DNA of 64,000 nucleotides, taken from the NCBI RefSeq assembly GCF_000814475.1, contig NZ_JSVC01000008.1:1-64000 (forward strand). The letters run 5' to 3'. The notes below the pieces were generated by a model. That model was given only the letters and a program-made list of their open reading frames with translations. It did no database searches and had not been told where the DNA came from. The DNA comes from Flavihumibacter solisilvae (GTDB taxonomy: Bacteria > Bacteroidota > Bacteroidia > Chitinophagales > Chitinophagaceae). Shown here piece after piece: positions 61,825 to 64,000 of the stretch. A program made the translations under genes and the position numbers. Within the stretch, counting starts at the first letter, position 1. Each line of letters opens with the position of its first letter.

Positions 61825-64000
61825 ATGGAAAATATTTTTGTGCTGATCGACAGATTCTTCAAAAAATACCGGGTGTTGTTCTGGTGCTTTTTTGTTTTGT
61901 CATGCGGCATTCCTGCGTTTATCGCAAAGGACATAAGGCTTGAAGAGGATATTACTGCAATCATCCCACAGGATTCTGCCACCCGGCAGCTGAACGAGAT
62001 TTTTCAGCGATCGAAGCTGCTCGATAAAATGATCGTTACGGTTTCGCTCACCGATAGCATCAATGCCGACGCCGACAGCCTCGTCGCTTTTGCCGATGTA
62101 CTGGCAGGTGAATTGACCGGGCAATTGCAGCCTTATGTCAGCCAGGTCATGCACCAGGTCAGTGATTCCTCTTCGCTACGCATGATGGAGATGATCAATG
62201 AACACCTTCCGGTCTTCCTGGAAGAAGGAGATTATGCGGCAATCGATTCAATGATCAGCGCGGAAGGAGTGCGCACAACACTTGAAAGGAATTACAGGTT
62301 ACTCACATCGCCTGCTGGTCTCGCACTTAAACAGTTTATCGCGCGCGACCTCAGCGGTATCTCAACGCCGGCACTGAAGAAATTACAGCTTCTCCAGTTT
62401 GATCCGCAGTTTGAACTGTACGATAATCATATTCTCACCCGGGACAGGAAAAATCTCATAATGTTCGTGAGTCCTGCATTCCCGAAAAATAATACTGGCG
62501 CCAACGCGGAATTTCTAAAAAGACTCGATGCTGTTCTCGATAGCCTGCATGCTAATCAGCCTTCGATAAAAGCTACCTATTTTGGCGGTACTGCTGTTGC
62601 AGCAGGCAACGCCGTGCAGCTACGCCGCGACACGCTGATGACACAGGGGATTACCTTAGTTTTCCTGGTCATTTTCCTCGCCTGGTATTTCCGGCGGCCC
62701 GAAGCGCCAATTGTAATTCTCGTTCCGGCAGTATTCGGCGCTGTGTTTTCGATCGCCTGCATAACCCTGCTGAAAGGTTCATTGTCTGTCATCGCCCTGG
62801 GAACAGGCTCCGTCATCCTGGGTATCGCAGTCAATTATTCGCTTCACGTTTTCAACCATTACCGGCATCACCCGGACATGGAAAAGGTGTTACGCGATCT
62901 CAGTCATCCCATGACCATCGGTGGCATTACTACCATCGGTGGATTTCTCTGCCTGCAATTTGTTGAATCGAATATGTTGCGTGACCTCGGATTGTTCGCC
63001 GCATTAAGCCTGGTAGGCGCCTCACTTTGTTCGCTTGTCTTCCTTCCCCAGCTGATCCGGAAAAGAAAAGTGACAGCAACACATGCACCTGGCTGGGTTG
63101 ACCGTCTTGCCACCTGGCGTCCCCGTTCGCATAAATGGATTATTCTTTCCATCCTGGGATTGACAGTTTTCTTTGCCTTCTTTATGGACAGGGTTCAGTT
63201 TGAACCGGATATGAACCGGATGAATTACGTGTCGCCACAGCTGCGTGAAGCGGAAAAACAGGTTAATAACATTAACGCCTACGCGCTTCAGTCGCTGTAC
63301 GTGGTGTCGTCCGGACCTGACCTCCAACACGCTTTGCAACAGAATGAAATTGCAGTACAGAAACTTAACAGCCTGGCGGCTTCCGGCACCATAAAAAAAT
63401 ATACCGGCGTTTCTGCGCTTCTCGTATCCGATTCACTTCAACAAAAGCGAATCGCACAGTGGAATGCTTTCTGGACTCCCGAACGCAGAACGCAGTTGCT
63501 GAAAAATCTCGATGAACAGGGAAAGCTTGCCGGCTTCAGTACAAAAGCATTTGAGCCCGTAAAGCAGTTGCTGGAAAAACAATACAGTGTGATACCGGCC
63601 GAAAAGGCAATTGAAGCAGGAGGCGGGCTGGTGGAAAATTATCTTATCAGCAAACCGGGAGAAGTACAGGTATTGTCGATGGTCAGGACCGAACAGGCTT
63701 CAAGGAATGAAGTGTACAAATCATTCCGGCAGCTGAACGGTGTGTCGGTGATCGATATGCAATATGTGACCGGCAAACTGGTTGAAATGGTACGGAATGA
63801 TTTTAACAGCATCAGCTGGATGGTTGCATTGATAGTTTTCACTGTTCTGCTAATCTCTTTCGGCCGGCTGGAACTTGCCCTGATCGCATTTATCCCCATG
63901 CTCATTACCTGGGTATGGATCCTGGGTATAATGGCGTTGTTTGGAATCAAATTCAACATCGTCAATATTATCATCTCTGCTTTGATCTTCGGACTTGGTG
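61825..64000 (+). CDS. MMPL/RND-family exporter (3' end outside window)
   Basis: The visible 725 residues start at ATG 61825 and run open to the window edge. An N-terminal membrane helix (16-36) is followed by a large periplasmic loop, then a helix block (VFLVIFLAWYF, VILVPAVFGAVFSIACI, GTGSVILGIAVNYSLHVFNHY) with an RND-type acidic/histidine pattern, a second periplasmic loop, and the start of the second helix block. This two-fold layout is that of MMPL lipid exporters. It overlaps no other gene and follows the GT2-DUF2062 gene by 14 bases. MMPL exporters are constant members of aryl-polyene/flexirubin clusters, where they move pigment or lipid precursors. The missing C-terminus is outside the window. 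Confidence 0.9.
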   Translation, partial: MENIFVLIDRFFKKYRVLFWCFFVLSCGIPAFIAKDIRLEEDITAIIPQDSATRQLNEIFQRSKLLDKMIVTVSLTDSINADADSLVAFADVLAGELTGQLQPYVSQVMHQVSDSSSLRMMEMINEHLPVFLEEGDYAAIDSMISAEGVRTTLERNYRLLTSPAGLALKQFIARDLSGISTPALKKLQLLQFDPQFELYDNHILTRDRKNLIMFVSPAFPKNNTGANAEFLKRLDAVLDSLHANQPSIKATYFGGTAVAAGNAVQLRRDTLMTQGITLVFLVIFLAWYFRRPEAPIVILVPAVFGAVFSIACITLLKGSLSVIALGTGSVILGIAVNYSLHVFNHYRHHPDMEKVLRDLSHPMTIGGITTIGGFLCLQFVESNMLRDLGLFAALSLVGASLCSLVFLPQLIRKRKVTATHAPGWVDRLATWRPRSHKWIILSILGLTVFFAFFMDRVQFEPDMNRMNYVSPQLREAEKQVNNINAYALQSLYVVSSGPDLQHALQQNEIAVQKLNSLAASGTIKKYTGVSALLVSDSLQQKRIAQWNAFWTPERRTQLLKNLDEQGKLAGFSTKAFEPVKQLLEKQYSVIPAEKAIEAGGGLVENYLISKPGEVQVLSMVRTEQASRNEVYKSFRQLNGVSVIDMQYVTGKLVEMVRNDFNSISWMVALIVFTVLLISFGRLELALIAFIPMLITWVWILGIMALFGIKFNIVNIIISALIFGLG

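Noticed and set aside
1-64000. CRISPR arrays, tRNA or rRNA genes, prophage and insertion sequences
   Set aside because: No regular spaced repeats, cloverleaf-type genes, integrase or transposase motifs were seen on either strand.

Overview
The window looks like a chromosomal segment of a member of the Bacteroidota, most likely the family Chitinophagaceae. This rests on a SusC/SusD pair, many signal-peptide glycosidases, Bacteroidota-type -7 promoter elements (TAnnTTTG), a clade II nos cluster, and a DUF2062 glycosyltransferase/MMPL pair at the right edge of the kind seen in aryl-polyene/flexirubin loci. No tRNA, rRNA, CRISPR array, prophage or insertion sequence was recognised. Coding density is high and base usage looks even throughout.

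Layout. (1) 1-8.6 kb: a SusC/SusD outer-membrane import pair, a strong terminator, then a three-gene operon (DapA-family lyase, aldehyde dehydrogenase, DadA-type oxidase) that fits the lower hydroxyproline pathway ending in 2-oxoglutarate. (2) 8.8-14.1 kb: a tight five-gene operon made of two coiled-coil proteins, a membrane-anchored solute-binding domain fused to an OmpA peptidoglycan-binding domain, an ABC permease and an ABC ATPase. I know of no experimentally described system with this composition, and it is the best candidate here for something new. (3) 14.1-25.5 kb: an amino-acid permease, a Gfo/Idh/MocA protein and an arabinose-release block (GH127, GH51, AraC regulator, GH146-type). 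The GH127 gene, the GH146-type gene and the SusC gene share one upstream palindrome, TTAAATGT-N7-ACATTTAA. Together with the hydroxyproline operon this suggests use of arabinosylated hydroxyproline-rich plant glycoproteins (extensin-like). (4) 25.5-32.7 kb: housekeeping and accessory genes (KAS III, DUF2752 and TM2 membrane proteins, alpha/beta hydrolase, second Gfo/Idh/MocA, NagX-like acyltransferase, 14-TM MFS exporter) and one structured intergenic element.

(5) 32.8-49.6 kb: an N2O respiration and nitrosative-stress island. It holds nosC-like cytochrome, nosZ (clade II, lipoprotein), a membrane-NosL fusion, nosD, nosF and nosY, a heme-copper-oxidase-like membrane protein on the opposite strand, a TonB receptor with a Cys-rich N-terminal domain behind a perfect FNR box, then a coupled operon with a DUF2249-ScdA-hemerythrin Fe-S repair protein, a DUF1858/DUF2249 protein, a second oxidase-like membrane protein, a MIP18-type Fe-S factor, an Rrf2 (NsrR-like) regulator and a CoA-transferase. 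hemN follows on the other strand. FNR-type and Rrf2-type candidate sites tie the island together. (6) 49.6-58.5 kb: a minus-strand operon of the kind common in Planctomycetes (PSCyt1/DUF1549/DUF1553, DUF1501, DUF2231-cytochrome-LRR, nucleoside hydrolase) and a GH97 alpha-galactosidase-type enzyme. (7) 58.7-64 kb: typA/bipA, the GT2-DUF2062 protein and an MMPL exporter cut by the window end.

All family assignments come from reading motifs and architecture by eye. No database search was run.
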